Source: Pleurocapsa minor GSE-CHR-MK 17-07R
GTDB lineage: Bacteria > Chloroflexota > Anaerolineae > Aggregatilineales > Phototrophicaceae
Assembly (NCBI GenBank): GCA_019359125.1
Contig: JAHHHY010000010.1
Location: forward strand, 124,001 to 188,000
Length of the DNA stretch: 64,000 bases
Direction of reading: 5' to 3'
The notes under the pieces were generated by a model. The model was not told the origin of the DNA and ran no database searches. It worked only from the letters and a program-made list of their open reading frames with translations. Both the position numbers and the translations under genes were made by a program. Of the stretch, positions 47,625 to 56,473 are shown in pieces; the stretch's first letter is position 1, and every line of letters begins with the position of its first letter.

Positions 47625-48596
47625 TCACTCGTTGCGCAGCGATGGATCGAGCGCCTGGCGGATGCCGTCCCCCAGATAGTTAAACGCCAGCAGCGTAATG
47701 GCCAGCGCCAGCCCCGGCGAAATCAGCAGATGCGGGAATGAACGAAACGTCTTGACGCCCTCGGAAATCATCAGGCCCCAAGAGGGTACAGGCGGGCGCG
47801 TGCCCAGCCCCAGATACGACAATCCTGCCTCCAGCATGATGACGTTGGGGATGCCGAAAGCGATCGCCACCAGCACCGGCGCCAGGATGTTGGGCAGGAT
47901 ATGCCGAAACATGAGCTGGAGGTCCGTCGCGCCGATGGCCCGCGCCGCTGTGATGAATTCTTTCTCGCGCAGCGCCAGCACTTCGCCGCGCACGATACGC
48001 GAGACGGTCAGCCAGAACACCAGGCCCAGCGCGATCAGCACGCCCAGCAGGCCGCCGGTGCTGTCATTAATGCCGGCCAGCGCCGCCGCGAACGGTCCTT
48101 CCGTGTCGCTTAGCGCGCCCTGGATATAGGTCATGATGATGATGATGAACAGCAGCGATGGAAAGGCATACAGGGTATCGACGACGCGCTGGATGGCGAT
48201 ATCCACCCAACCGCCATAAAAGCCGGAAATCAGGCCGATGGGCACGCCCACCAGGATGATGACGAACTGGGCGATCAGGCTGACGAACAGCGACACGCGC
48301 GCGCCGTAAATCAGGCGCGAGAGCATGTCGCGGCCCAGCTCGTCCGTGCCCAGCAGAAACTCGCTGGAGGGGCCCACGGTAATCGCGGCGAAGTTAGTCT
48401 TTTCATAGGGATACGGCGCGATCACCGGCGCCAGAATAGCCACCAGCACCAGCAGCACGATAAAAATGGCGCTGACGAGTGCAGCCCGGTTACGCGCAAA
48501 ACGCCTGAGAAACTTTCTCAGCGCATGCGTCTTTGGCGGGCGCTGCACCTGCACAGATACGATCGGAGGGGATGCCTGAAGGGTTGTCATCGTCAT
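47625..48596 (-). CDS. Peptide ABC transporter permease, DppC/OppC-like
   Basis: A 323-residue membrane protein with the OppC N-terminal signature region (LRKFLRRFARNRAALVSAIFIV) and the permease loop FITAARAIGATDLQ...LPNI. It has about six membrane segments. ATG 48596 overlaps the TGA of the DppB-like gene (ATGA). No DppD/DppF ATPase genes follow; the next gene is an amidohydrolase. Confidence 0.88.
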   Translation of the reverse strand: MTMTTLQASPPIVSVQVQRPPKTHALRKFLRRFARNRAALVSAIFIVLLVLVAILAPVIAPYPYEKTNFAAITVGPSSEFLLGTDELGRDMLSRLIYGARVSLFVSLIAQFVIILVGVPIGLISGFYGGWVDIAIQRVVDTLYAFPSLLFIIIIMTYIQGALSDTEGPFAAALAGINDSTGGLLGVLIALGLVFWLTVSRIVRGEVLALREKEFITAARAIGATDLQLMFRHILPNILAPVLVAIAFGIPNVIMLEAGLSYLGLGTRPPVPSWGLMISEGVKTFRSFPHLLISPGLALAITLLAFNYLGDGIRQALDPSLRNE

Positions 48597-49522
48597 TCAT
48601 ACCTGATGCGCGGGTCAAGCGCGGTGTAGGCCAGGTCAATGACCAGATTCATCACCATCACCAGCGTGGCATACAGCAGTGTGGTGCCGATGATGACCGG
48701 ATAATCGCGCGCGGAGACCGAGGTGACAAAGTAGCGGCCGATGCCCGGTATATTCAGGATCGATTCAACGAAGAATGAGCCAGTGACCACGCTCACCAGG
48801 CTGACGCCGGAGACAGTCACGACCGAGATGAGCGCGTTGGGCAGCACATGCCGCAGGTTGACGCCGCGCCGCGACACGCCCTTGGCGTGGGCCGTGCGCA
48901 CATATTCCTGCGAGGATGCCTCAACGACGGCCGAACGCGTATAGCGGGCAATCGTCGCCATCGGCCCTAGCCCTAGCGCAATGACAGGAATGACGGCGCG
49001 TTCAGAAAAGATGCCGTCCCAGCCGCCCGTAGGCACCCAGTTCAGCCACAGCGCAAATACGATCACGCCCAGCGTGGCGACCACGTAACTGGGTGTGGAG
49101 ATGCCAATCACGGATAAAAATGTTGTCAGGTAGTCCACCGGGGAATTTGGCTGGATGCCGCCGATCAGCCCCAGCGTCAGCCCGCCTGCCACGGCAAATA
49201 CCATGGCCACCAGCCCAAGCTGAAGCGAGATCGGGAAATGCTGCATCAGCAGGTCGGTCACGCTTTGCCCGGCGCGCGTATACGAATCGCCCAGGTCACC
49301 GCGCGAAATGATGCCCCACAGGAAGATGAAATACTGCTCCAGCACCGGCTTGTCCAGCCCATATTTCTCGTTCAGGCTTTCGATGACATGCAGCGGCAGC
49401 GGGCGCCCGGTCGAGTCCCACGGGCTGCCAGGCGTGGCATGCATCAGAAAAAACGTGATCGTGAAAATGGCCAGCATCGTCGGGATCATGAGCAGCACCC
49501 GACGCAGGATGTACGTTCTCAA
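48593..49522 (-). CDS. Peptide ABC transporter permease, DppB/OppB-like
   Basis: A 309-residue membrane protein with the typical OppB beginning (YILRRVLLMIPTMLAIFTITFFLMHATPGSP) and the loop YVRTAHAKGVSRRG...LPNA. The start is TTG at 49522 with GGGGA upstream. It is separated from the binding-protein gene by 239 bases that hold a perfect palindrome. Confidence 0.88.
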   Translation of the reverse strand: MRTYILRRVLLMIPTMLAIFTITFFLMHATPGSPWDSTGRPLPLHVIESLNEKYGLDKPVLEQYFIFLWGIISRGDLGDSYTRAGQSVTDLLMQHFPISLQLGLVAMVFAVAGGLTLGLIGGIQPNSPVDYLTTFLSVIGISTPSYVVATLGVIVFALWLNWVPTGGWDGIFSERAVIPVIALGLGPMATIARYTRSAVVEASSQEYVRTAHAKGVSRRGVNLRHVLPNALISVVTVSGVSLVSVVTGSFFVESILNIPGIGRYFVTSVSARDYPVIIGTTLLYATLVMVMNLVIDLAYTALDPRIRYE

Positions 49523-49681
49523 GGGTATGTCCCCTTTTGTGCAACCTCACCCCGCTCGTTTCGCGGGATGCCAGTGCGCCCCAAAATGCTAATCGGCGAA
49601 AGTCGTAAGGGCGCGTCGAGATGCGACCGGTTAAATCAACCTCACATCGCCTGCCTGCCTGCAAATACAAATCGGCCAGCT

Positions 49682-49709
49682 GTAGGGGCATGGCATGCCA
49701 TGCCCCTAC
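49682..49709. repeat. Perfect 28-base palindrome (REP-like element)
   Basis: Two 14-base arms, GTAGGGGCATGGCA and its complement, meet without a loop; AGCTGT/ACAGCT pairs flank them. It lies between the binding-protein and permease genes of the peptide importer. Sequences of the TAGGGGC...GCCCCTA type recur as dispersed intergenic repeats in Chloroflexota, as far as I recall. Confidence 0.65.
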
Positions 49710-49761
49710 GACAGCTTTCCGGTGCGCTGCAGGGTTACGTTGCGGCGCGTCCGTTACATCG

Positions 49762-51393
49762 TTACTGGTTAACGATCAGTCCCGGCGGCTGGGCATAACG
49801 GAAGATCGTGCCCACGGCAGTGGTGACGTCGATGAAATTCTCGACATTCGGGCGGATCAGCCATGTCTGGCTTTCGTAGACGAGCGAGATGATCGGCACC
49901 TGTTCGTTGATCACGGCTTCGGCTTCCAGATACATCTCGGTGCGGCGGGCCGGGTCCAGCTCGACCAGCGCAGAGCGGATCAGGTCGACATAGGCCGGGT
50001 CATCGAAGCGCGAACGACGCAGCGAGTTGGCCGGGTCAAACATGGCGTTGGCGAACTGGCTGGCGTCGGGGATGCCCGCCCACTGCAGACCGTAATACGC
50101 GTTGAAGGGCTGCTCGTTGCGGGAGATGCGCCATTCACGCATGGCTGCCGGTTCCAGCGGGTTGAGCGTCACATTGATGCCCAGGTTTTCGGACCACATG
50201 GCCTGCACGGCCTGCATGGCCAGGCGGGCATTGTCCAGGCTCCAGAAGGTCAGCTCGAATTCGGGGAAGCCTTCGCCACCCGGATAGCCTGCCTCGGCCA
50301 GCAGCTCGGCGGCCAGGGCCGGATCATACTGGTAGCCAAAGCCCGCATCGGGGTTGTGGCTGCCGATGGTCGGCGGTGAGAAGCTGGTGGCGGGCGGGTT
50401 GGCGCCGCGCAGCACGCCAGCGGACAGCGTCTGACGGTCGATAGCCAGCGACAGCGCCTGGCGCACGAGCACGTTATCGGTCGGCGGATTCTGGGTGTCC
50501 ATCACCATGATCACCGAGCCGGCGATCGGCACAGGGGTGAGCATCGCGGCATATTCGGGATCGGCCATCAGGCGGGGCAGTTCGCTGGCCGGGGCAATCG
50601 CCACGTCCACTTCACCGGCCTCGAATGCGGGCACAGCCAGATTCCACGCGTCGGCCATAATCACAAACTCGATGCGATCGACAAAGCGCGTGTCTTTCCA
50701 GATGCCGTTGTAATACGGGTTCTGCTCGAAGACCATGCGCTGGTCGTGCACCCATTCGGTCAGCATGTAGGGGCCATTGCCGACGTGGTTGCCCGCTTCC
50801 ATCCATTCGGGGCCGTACTGCTCGATCAGGTCGACGCGCACGGGCAGGTAGCTGGTGTTGCCCAGATAAGACAGGAAGTAGGGCGTCGGTTGCTCAAGCT
50901 GAATGACCAGCGTGCGCTCGTCCGGCGCGGAAATGCCGACTTCGTTCGGGTCGGTAATTTCGCCTGAGTTGTAAGCCTGGCCGTTGAGGATGGGGAAGAA
51001 CTCCTCGACCGCGTAGGCAGCGGTAGCCGGGTCCAGCTGGCGTAGGAACGACTGGCGATACTGCTCGGCCGTCACTGGCGTGTTGTCGCTCCACATCAGG
51101 CCTTCGCGCAGCGTGAAGGTGTAGGTGGTGCCATCTTCAGACAGCGTCCAGCCTTCGGCGGCCAGCGGCGTGACTTCGGTGCCGGAGTACGCGTCCACCA
51201 GCGGCTCATACAGGCTGAACATCTCCTGATAGCCGAAGCCGCCCTGGGCCGGATCGAGGCCGGTCGGCTCGTTGGCGGGCTGGCGGAATACGACAAGGTC
51301 ATCCTGCGCCAGCGAGAGCGCCGGCGTGATGCACAAAGCGAGGCTGACCAGCAGGATCAGCACGATACGGGACGAATGCGACAGTCTTTTCAT
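49762..51393 (-). CDS. Peptide ABC transporter substrate-binding protein, family 5 (DppA/OppA-like)
   Basis: A 543-residue secreted protein with a signal peptide (cleavage after LSLAQ) and no lipobox. Family 5 hallmarks are LDPAQGGFGYQEMFSLYEPL, WTLSEDGTTYTFTLREGLMWSDNTPVTAEQY (in parts), VGNGPYMLTEW, and VRQALSLAIDR. ATG 51393 follows AGGAG; a start seven residues earlier is possible. Neighbouring hydrolases suggest di- or cyclic peptides or other amides as ligands. Confidence 0.88.
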   Translation of the reverse strand: MKRLSHSSRIVLILLVSLALCITPALSLAQDDLVVFRQPANEPTGLDPAQGGFGYQEMFSLYEPLVDAYSGTEVTPLAAEGWTLSEDGTTYTFTLREGLMWSDNTPVTAEQYRQSFLRQLDPATAAYAVEEFFPILNGQAYNSGEITDPNEVGISAPDERTLVIQLEQPTPYFLSYLGNTSYLPVRVDLIEQYGPEWMEAGNHVGNGPYMLTEWVHDQRMVFEQNPYYNGIWKDTRFVDRIEFVIMADAWNLAVPAFEAGEVDVAIAPASELPRLMADPEYAAMLTPVPIAGSVIMVMDTQNPPTDNVLVRQALSLAIDRQTLSAGVLRGANPPATSFSPPTIGSHNPDAGFGYQYDPALAAELLAEAGYPGGEGFPEFELTFWSLDNARLAMQAVQAMWSENLGINVTLNPLEPAAMREWRISRNEQPFNAYYGLQWAGIPDASQFANAMFDPANSLRRSRFDDPAYVDLIRSALVELDPARRTEMYLEAEAVINEQVPIISLVYESQTWLIRPNVENFIDVTTAVGTIFRYAQPPGLIVNQ

Positions 51394-51462
51394 GAAAAAC
51401 GTTCTCCTACGCAAACTTCAAACAAGTACGATGTGGATGACCCCTTTGCGCTCCTCTATCGC

Positions 51463-52653
51463 CTACCCCCTTATGACTTCGCCCCCTGACACAACTGCGT
51501 GAACCTCGCCGATACCCTCAACATGTTCCAGCGGGTTCCGCCTCGTAATCACCATATCTGCTGCCCAGCCCCGGCGGAATGCGCCGAAGTCTGGGGAAGG
51601 GCGCAGCGCGTGCGCCGCATGCCCTGTCGCCGCCCGCAGCACATCTGCCGGCCCCAGCCCGGCACGATGCAATTCCAGGCACTCGCGGGCGACATCGCCG
51701 GCCAGAAATGCTGTATTGGTGCCGCAGATGATCTGTACACCTGCCTCGTGCGCCTGCAACAGCAGGTCGGGGCGGATGCGCTGCGCGGCCACCATGCTCA
51801 CCGCGCCTGCGGGGAATCCTGCCCCCGGACCCAACTCGCTGATGGTGGCTCCCAGCGCCAGATTGGGCGCCAGTGCGATGCCTTTTTGGGCCAGCAGCGG
51901 TAGGTGCGCCTCGCTCAGGCCGAAAGCGCAGCCCATTGAGCGAACGCCAGCGGTGATACACACGTCGATGGCCTTAGACGAAATGGCCTGCGCATGCACG
52001 AACAGGCCAGCCTGCGCCGCCTGCATGACGATCTCTGCCAGTTCGTCAGCGGAGAACGCCAGGCGATGCCGGCTCGTTTCAAACGGATCAGGATGGAACT
52101 CCAGCGGCACATCGGCATACACCACGATGCGGTCCGCACCCTGCTTGATCAGTTCTCGGGCAACACGGCGCGCATCATCACGCCCGCTGACCTCGCGCAC
52201 GCCATACAGCCTGTGGAATTTTGCTGCGCCGGTGGGAACCAGTGGCGACAGCGCAGGCACGATGCGCGGGCCGGACAGCTTCCTGGCCAGCACGCAGCGG
52301 CTCAGGTCAAAGTCGAGCCTTTCTGCGCCGCCCATACTTGCGGCGGTGGTCACGCCCGATGACAGCCAGCGATCTGCGGCGCCTTTGGCGGCCCATGCAC
52401 TCTGGCCATAGGTCTCCGGTCGCGCGCCCGTCTCGCTGACAATCAGGCCGGGCAGGAAGGCCGTGTCCACCAGGCCGGGCAGGCAGAAGGCATCCGGAAA
52501 GGCGATGCGCGTAATCTCGTCGGGCAGGTCGCGCTCGGCCACAAAGCCGGCGATGCGCCCGCCGTCCAGCAGCAGGGCTTCCCCGCAGTGTATATTCACG
52601 CCCTCAGGCGTCAGGTCGATAAATCCGGCCGCGAGGACCGCTGTCTCAGCCAT
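51463..52653 (-). CDS. Amidohydrolase-like protein lacking most metal ligands (probable pseudoenzyme)
   Basis: A 396-residue protein aligned by eye with its two neighbours. At the HxH position it reads LPGLVDTAFLPG. At the carboxylated-Lys position it reads GADRIVVYAD (Lys to Val). One His is kept in FVHAQA. The next His region reads SMGCAFG, and the catalytic Asp position reads GTNTAF (Asp to Asn). So five of six ligands seem lost while the fold segments and length are normal, and the reading frame is open. ATG 52653 overlaps the active paralogue by 8 bases. It may be a subunit, a regulator, or use another chemistry. Confidence 0.75.
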   Translation of the reverse strand: MAETAVLAAGFIDLTPEGVNIHCGEALLLDGGRIAGFVAERDLPDEITRIAFPDAFCLPGLVDTAFLPGLIVSETGARPETYGQSAWAAKGAADRWLSSGVTTAASMGGAERLDFDLSRCVLARKLSGPRIVPALSPLVPTGAAKFHRLYGVREVSGRDDARRVARELIKQGADRIVVYADVPLEFHPDPFETSRHRLAFSADELAEIVMQAAQAGLFVHAQAISSKAIDVCITAGVRSMGCAFGLSEAHLPLLAQKGIALAPNLALGATISELGPGAGFPAGAVSMVAAQRIRPDLLLQAHEAGVQIICGTNTAFLAGDVARECLELHRAGLGPADVLRAATGHAAHALRPSPDFGAFRRGWAADMVITRRNPLEHVEGIGEVHAVVSGGEVIRG

Positions 52654-53923
52654 GATGCCCCCGATGCCCCCTGCCACTGGCGCGGTCTGGCACGGCAGCG
52701 ACGCGTCCGCCCTGGACCACGGTCATGATGTCTCGGATGTGATGGATATCAGCCAGCGGGTCGCCGTTAAGCTGCACCAGGTCAGCGAACTTGCCCGGTT
52801 CCAGCGTGCCGGCTTTTTCCCCGGCCATGCCCAGCGCACCGGCGCCGTTGCGTGTGGCTGCCAGCAGTGCGTCCATCGGGGCAAGCCCGACGGCATCCAC
52901 CAGCAGTTCGACCTCATCGTAATACTGCATGCCGTCGATGATGGCGTCAGTGCCGGTGGCGATTTTCACGCCTGCGTCGGCGGCGCGGCGCAGCATGCTC
53001 ACCTGGCTGTCCCAACGGCGGCGGGCAAATTCGGTGAAGACGGGCGGCAGCCCCAGCGCGTCACCGTGCGTCATCTGGTAGTGCATCACGCTGAGCGTGG
53101 GCACCAGCGTCGCGCCAGTTTGCAGGAACAGCTCGATGCACTCGTCGTCCAGCACGGTGCCATGCTCGATCGTGTCCACGCCACCGCGCAGCGCCAGCTT
53201 GATGCCGAAGGTTGGCGCGACATGGGCCGCCACCGTACGCCCGACCTTGTGTGCTTCATCACACACTGCGCGGATTTCTTCCACGGTCAGGGAGCTCCAG
53301 CGACCGGGATCTGGTGCGTCGTCGGGCAGGGCCAGGGCACGCGCCAGGTAGTCGGCGACATTTTCTTCAAGCAGCGTGGTGCAGTACAGTTTCACCAGGT
53401 CTGCGCCGCGCCCCAGATGCGCGCGTGTCCAGCGGCGGGCTTCATCCGCGCCGTTGATTTCTTCCTTCATGAAGTCCCAGGCATTACGCCGCCCGCCGAC
53501 CATGGTCATCATCCGGCCAGCGCAGGCCATGCGCGGCGCAGGCAGCTTTTCCCCGCGCACCACCGACCGCAGCTCGATGTCCATATCAAACGGCGTGCCT
53601 ACCAGTCGCGTGCTTGTCACGCCCTGATGCAGCCATTCCGCGGCATTGTCGGCCCCCGCCAGCAGCATGGCAGCCCGGTTGGGATGCTGCGCACTTTGCT
53701 GAAAACCAGCCTCGTGGATGTAACAGAAATGGGTATGTACGTCGAGGAAACCGGGCACGATGACGCCGGTCGTCAGGTCGATGACCGCTGCTTCGGCGCC
53801 GGCAAAGTCGGCATCGGGGCCGATCTGATGAATCAGCCCATCGCGCACCAGCAGCGACCAGCCGTGTCGAGCAGGGGCGCCTGTGCCATCGATGAGCGTG
53901 CTGGTGCGAATCAGTGTGTCCAC
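52646..53923 (-). CDS. Amidohydrolase, prolidase/imidodipeptidase-like
   Basis: A 425-residue cytoplasmic enzyme with an intact metal site: GFLDVHTHF, ADLVKLY, VAAHVAP, DTIEHGT and IATGTDAI. It begins with GTG at 53923, ten bases after the TetR stop. Its end carries a Gly/His/Arg-rich tail (ASGRGHRGHHG) that could be a by-product of overlapping the next gene. It heads the catabolic cluster under TetR control. Confidence 0.87.
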   Translation of the reverse strand: MDTLIRTSTLIDGTGAPARHGWSLLVRDGLIHQIGPDADFAGAEAAVIDLTTGVIVPGFLDVHTHFCYIHEAGFQQSAQHPNRAAMLLAGADNAAEWLHQGVTSTRLVGTPFDMDIELRSVVRGEKLPAPRMACAGRMMTMVGGRRNAWDFMKEEINGADEARRWTRAHLGRGADLVKLYCTTLLEENVADYLARALALPDDAPDPGRWSSLTVEEIRAVCDEAHKVGRTVAAHVAPTFGIKLALRGGVDTIEHGTVLDDECIELFLQTGATLVPTLSVMHYQMTHGDALGLPPVFTEFARRRWDSQVSMLRRAADAGVKIATGTDAIIDGMQYYDEVELLVDAVGLAPMDALLAATRNGAGALGMAGEKAGTLEPGKFADLVQLNGDPLADIHHIRDIMTVVQGGRVAAVPDRASGRGHRGHHG

Positions 53924-53932
53924 GGAGTCTGC

Positions 53933-54571
53933 TTATCCCTCGCTTTGCTGCGCATCATCGGGCTGGCGCATGGTCACCCATTGCTGCAAAAGCGGAGCCA
54001 GCCGCTCGACAAAATGTTCACGGCTAAACGCTTCCGGTTCCAGCCTGGCATGCATCAGCAGTCCGTCGATCAGGGCCATGATGCCCACCGCGATCACTTC
54101 CGGAGCGCCAGCCAGCCTGCCTTCCTGGTATTCATTCGACAGCATGACCATCTCGGTGATCTGGCCGCGCCACTCGGCGTGTATGTCAGCCACCAGCGCG
54201 GCAATCCGTTCGTTGCCGCGGCGCAGGCCCGCGAGTGTGATTTCCAGTGAAAATTGCTGCTGGGCGGGGTCGGCAAAGCTCATGATGGCCGAGAATGAAC
54301 GCTCGATCCACTGGGCCAGCGAGACATCGTCTTTGTCCAGCGCCCTGAAGGCGGCGATATTGCGCTCCGCACGTTCGCGCACAATCTCCAGCACGAAGTT
54401 TTCTTTTGAGCCGAAGTAGTAGTACACGGCACCCTTGGTGACCTGGGCGAGGGCTGCGATGTCGCCGATGCTGGCGCCGTCGTACCCGTGCTGGCCGATG
54501 AGCTGGATGCCCGCCGCAATCAGCGTATCCCGCGTATTCAGGTCGTGCTTGTGATCGAGATGCTGCTTCAT
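53933..54571 (-). CDS. TetR family transcriptional regulator
   Basis: A 212-residue protein. The N-terminal DNA-binding domain reads IQLIGQHGYDGASIGDIAALAQVTKGAVYYYFGSKENF (in parts), the standard TetR pattern. The C-terminal ligand domain is all-helical. It is the first gene of the minus-strand amidohydrolase and peptide-importer cluster. A 26-base palindrome 38 bases upstream of its start is the likely operator, so it represses its own cluster until a cluster substrate binds (inferred). Confidence 0.88.
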   Translation of the reverse strand: MKQHLDHKHDLNTRDTLIAAGIQLIGQHGYDGASIGDIAALAQVTKGAVYYYFGSKENFVLEIVRERAERNIAAFRALDKDDVSLAQWIERSFSAIMSFADPAQQQFSLEITLAGLRRGNERIAALVADIHAEWRGQITEMVMLSNEYQEGRLAGAPEVIAVGIMALIDGLLMHARLEPEAFSREHFVERLAPLLQQWVTMRQPDDAQQSEG

Positions 54572-54608
54572 TGCCTGCCGCCCAGCGTCTATATGGTAAT
54601 AATTAGCG

Positions 54609-54634
54609 TAACATACTGACCGTATAGTATGTTA
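54609..54634. promoter_or_regulatory. Probable TetR-family operator
   Basis: Two perfect 9-base arms, TAACATACT and AGTATGTTA, are separated by 8 bases. The element is in front of the TetR gene. The rest of 54572-54865 shows no convincing gene; a 63-codon frame at 54629-54820 has no ribosome site. Confidence 0.65.
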
Positions 54635-54865
54635 ACGTCATTTTATCTACCATTAATCTTTGATGCAAATATTGATTCTTTCAGTGGTTGTGAGAGAAGA
54701 AGAGATAAGCTGAAGCTAAATGCAGGCGGCTTTGATGGCCTTCTGAAGGATGGTTGGATTGTTCCGCAGCCTGCGATTGCTGTCATTCTGAAATTCCGCG
54801 AAGGCCTGTCCGGTGATTAGCCCGCCGCACATTCAGCGGGGAGAGAAAAGCTTTGTGCACTCCGA

Positions 54866-55825
54866 TTATTCAGGCGAAAACCTGGCCACGAACTGCTGCG
54901 CCTGAAGAAGCACCGCATTGCGCAGTGCGTCCGGCTCGATGATCTCCGCATCCGTGCCCAGTCCTAACACCAGCATCCGTGCTTCATCTAGGGAACTGAC
55001 CTGTAGATCGATTACCAGGTATGTCCCCTCGGGAGTGCTGTCGCGAACTGTGAATCGCCCCGATGCATACCAGTTCAGAAATTGCAGTCTGGCGGCAGGC
55101 AACCGCAGCGTGAACGCGAAGGTGGGCAGATTGGCGACGAATTCGCTGGAATGCGTGTGCCAGTACTGAGCCAGGTCAAACGTTTCGTCGCGCTCAAAAT
55201 GTGTGTCGAGCACCTCGACCGCGAGGAAGCGCGAGACGCGGTACGTGCGAAGTTCTTCATCACGCCGGGCGATGAGATACCACACGCTCGCTTTGGCGAC
55301 CAGACTGTAGGGTTCCAAAATGCGTTCGCTGACTTCCCCATCGCCACGGGCATAGCGCACCCGGACCCGATAATCCTCGAACACTGCTGCCTTGAGCGTC
55401 TCCAGATGGGGCAGCGGTTCGCCCTTGTGCCACCACCACGCCGGATCCAGATGGATGCGCTGCTGCATCCGTCTGGCTTCCTGGCGGTGCAGGGAGGGTA
55501 AGGCTGCGAATAGTTTGAGCAGCGTCGCGTCGGCGGCCTGACCCAGGCCCACATCCCCCAGCGGTCCGGGACGCGTGGAGACAAACAGAGCGCGCACCTC
55601 GGCTTCCTTCAATCCGGTCAGCGAGACCCGATAGCCTTCGTCCAGATAGACGCCACCGCCATGTCCCGCCTCGGCATGGACAGGCACGCCGGCAATGCTG
55701 AGTGCTTCAATGTCGCGCAGAATGGTGCGCCGCGATACTTCCAGCGTTTCTGCCAGCGCAAGGGTCGTCGTTTTCCCCTGGGCCTGAAGGATAAGCATGA
55801 TGGACAACAGGCGATCTGCGCGCAT
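54866..55825 (-). CDS. YafY-type HTH/WYL domain transcriptional regulator
   Basis: A 319-residue protein with an N-terminal winged helix (RADRLLSIMLILQAQGKTT...LAETLEVSRRTILRDIEAL) and a central WYL domain (PYSLVAKASVWYLIARRDEELRTYRVSRF). A WCX-type C-terminal extension follows. Such proteins respond to nucleotide or other ligands. ATG 55825 follows AGGTG; a longer N-terminal reading starts in the divergent promoter region. It faces away from the VOC gene, which may be its target. Confidence 0.85.
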   Translation of the reverse strand: MRADRLLSIMLILQAQGKTTTLALAETLEVSRRTILRDIEALSIAGVPVHAEAGHGGGVYLDEGYRVSLTGLKEAEVRALFVSTRPGPLGDVGLGQAADATLLKLFAALPSLHRQEARRMQQRIHLDPAWWWHKGEPLPHLETLKAAVFEDYRVRVRYARGDGEVSERILEPYSLVAKASVWYLIARRDEELRTYRVSRFLAVEVLDTHFERDETFDLAQYWHTHSSEFVANLPTFAFTLRLPAARLQFLNWYASGRFTVRDSTPEGTYLVIDLQVSSLDEARMLVLGLGTDAEIIEPDALRNAVLLQAQQFVARFSPE

Positions 55826-55932
55826 CTTTAGCACCTGACTTTCTAAACTGGATTTTCTGGTGACAGAGGATGTCACCAGAGCCATTTTATGCTGACTACA
55901 TCGAATGGTTCAACTCAGGGAGTAGTGACGTC

Positions 55933-56304
55933 GTGAACAAAGTATTTTCGTGGATTGAGATTCCGGTGCAGGACATCGAACGCGCCGCCAGATTCTACGG
56001 ACAGCTGTTGGGCCGGGAAGTGACCATCACCGATGTGCCGCCGCGCCGGATGGCGACGCTGTACTTCGAGCCCAATGAAGTCGGTGGATCATTGTTGCAG
56101 TCGCCGGGAGTCGAGCCGGGTAATCAGGGCGCGCATGTGTATCTGAATGCCGGGCGCGGGAGCGATCTGGAGGCGATGATCGAGCGCGTGCGCACGCTGG
56201 GTGCCGAGATTGTCGTCCCCGTAACCCCGATGGGCAATGACGGACGCTTTGCATCGTTCAGGGACACCGAGGGCAACATCCTGTCGCTGTTTGCGGAACA
56301 CTGA
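55933..56304 (+). CDS. VOC (glyoxalase/bleomycin resistance-like) family protein
   Basis: A 123-residue protein of one VOC unit pair: VFSWIEIPVQDIERAARFYGQLLG at the start (in parts), GAHVYLNA in the middle and FRDTEGNILSLF at the end, with Glu/His residues able to bind metal. The GTG at 55933 is chosen since VOC proteins normally begin just before this segment and GGAG lies upstream; an ATG at 55870 would add 21 residues. The substrate is unknown. It is divergent from the WYL regulator. Confidence 0.82.
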   Translation: MNKVFSWIEIPVQDIERAARFYGQLLGREVTITDVPPRRMATLYFEPNEVGGSLLQSPGVEPGNQGAHVYLNAGRGSDLEAMIERVRTLGAEIVVPVTPMGNDGRFASFRDTEGNILSLFAEH

Positions 56305-56356
56305 TATCCGACGGTTAGAGCGGGCAGCATGCTTTCACACCAGTAGGTGAGTGGAA

Positions 56357-56405
56357 ATACCCCTGCATACCATCATGCGAAGGCATGAACAGTATGCAGG
56401 GGTAT
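56357..56405. repeat. Two-tier palindromic stem-loop
   Basis: The outer stem ATACCCCTGCATAC with its perfect 14-base complement encloses an inner stem TCATGC/GCATGA around GAAG. It follows the VOC gene and could end its transcript, though no U-tract follows on the plus strand. Its two-tier design resembles the element at 37475. Confidence 0.65.
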
Positions 56406-56473
56406 GAATAGTTGTTCGCGTGACAGCGACATTCAGATTGTGTCGGGTAATTAAGTGGGAGTACAGCAAAAGC

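Noticed and set aside
52463-54250. 595-codon plus-strand frame across the amidohydrolase and TetR genes
   Set aside because: It spans two real minus-strand genes, has no ribosome site and shows no family pattern.
54629-54820. 63-codon plus-strand frame near the TetR operator
   Set aside because: It starts inside the operator palindrome and has no supporting ribosome site or family pattern.
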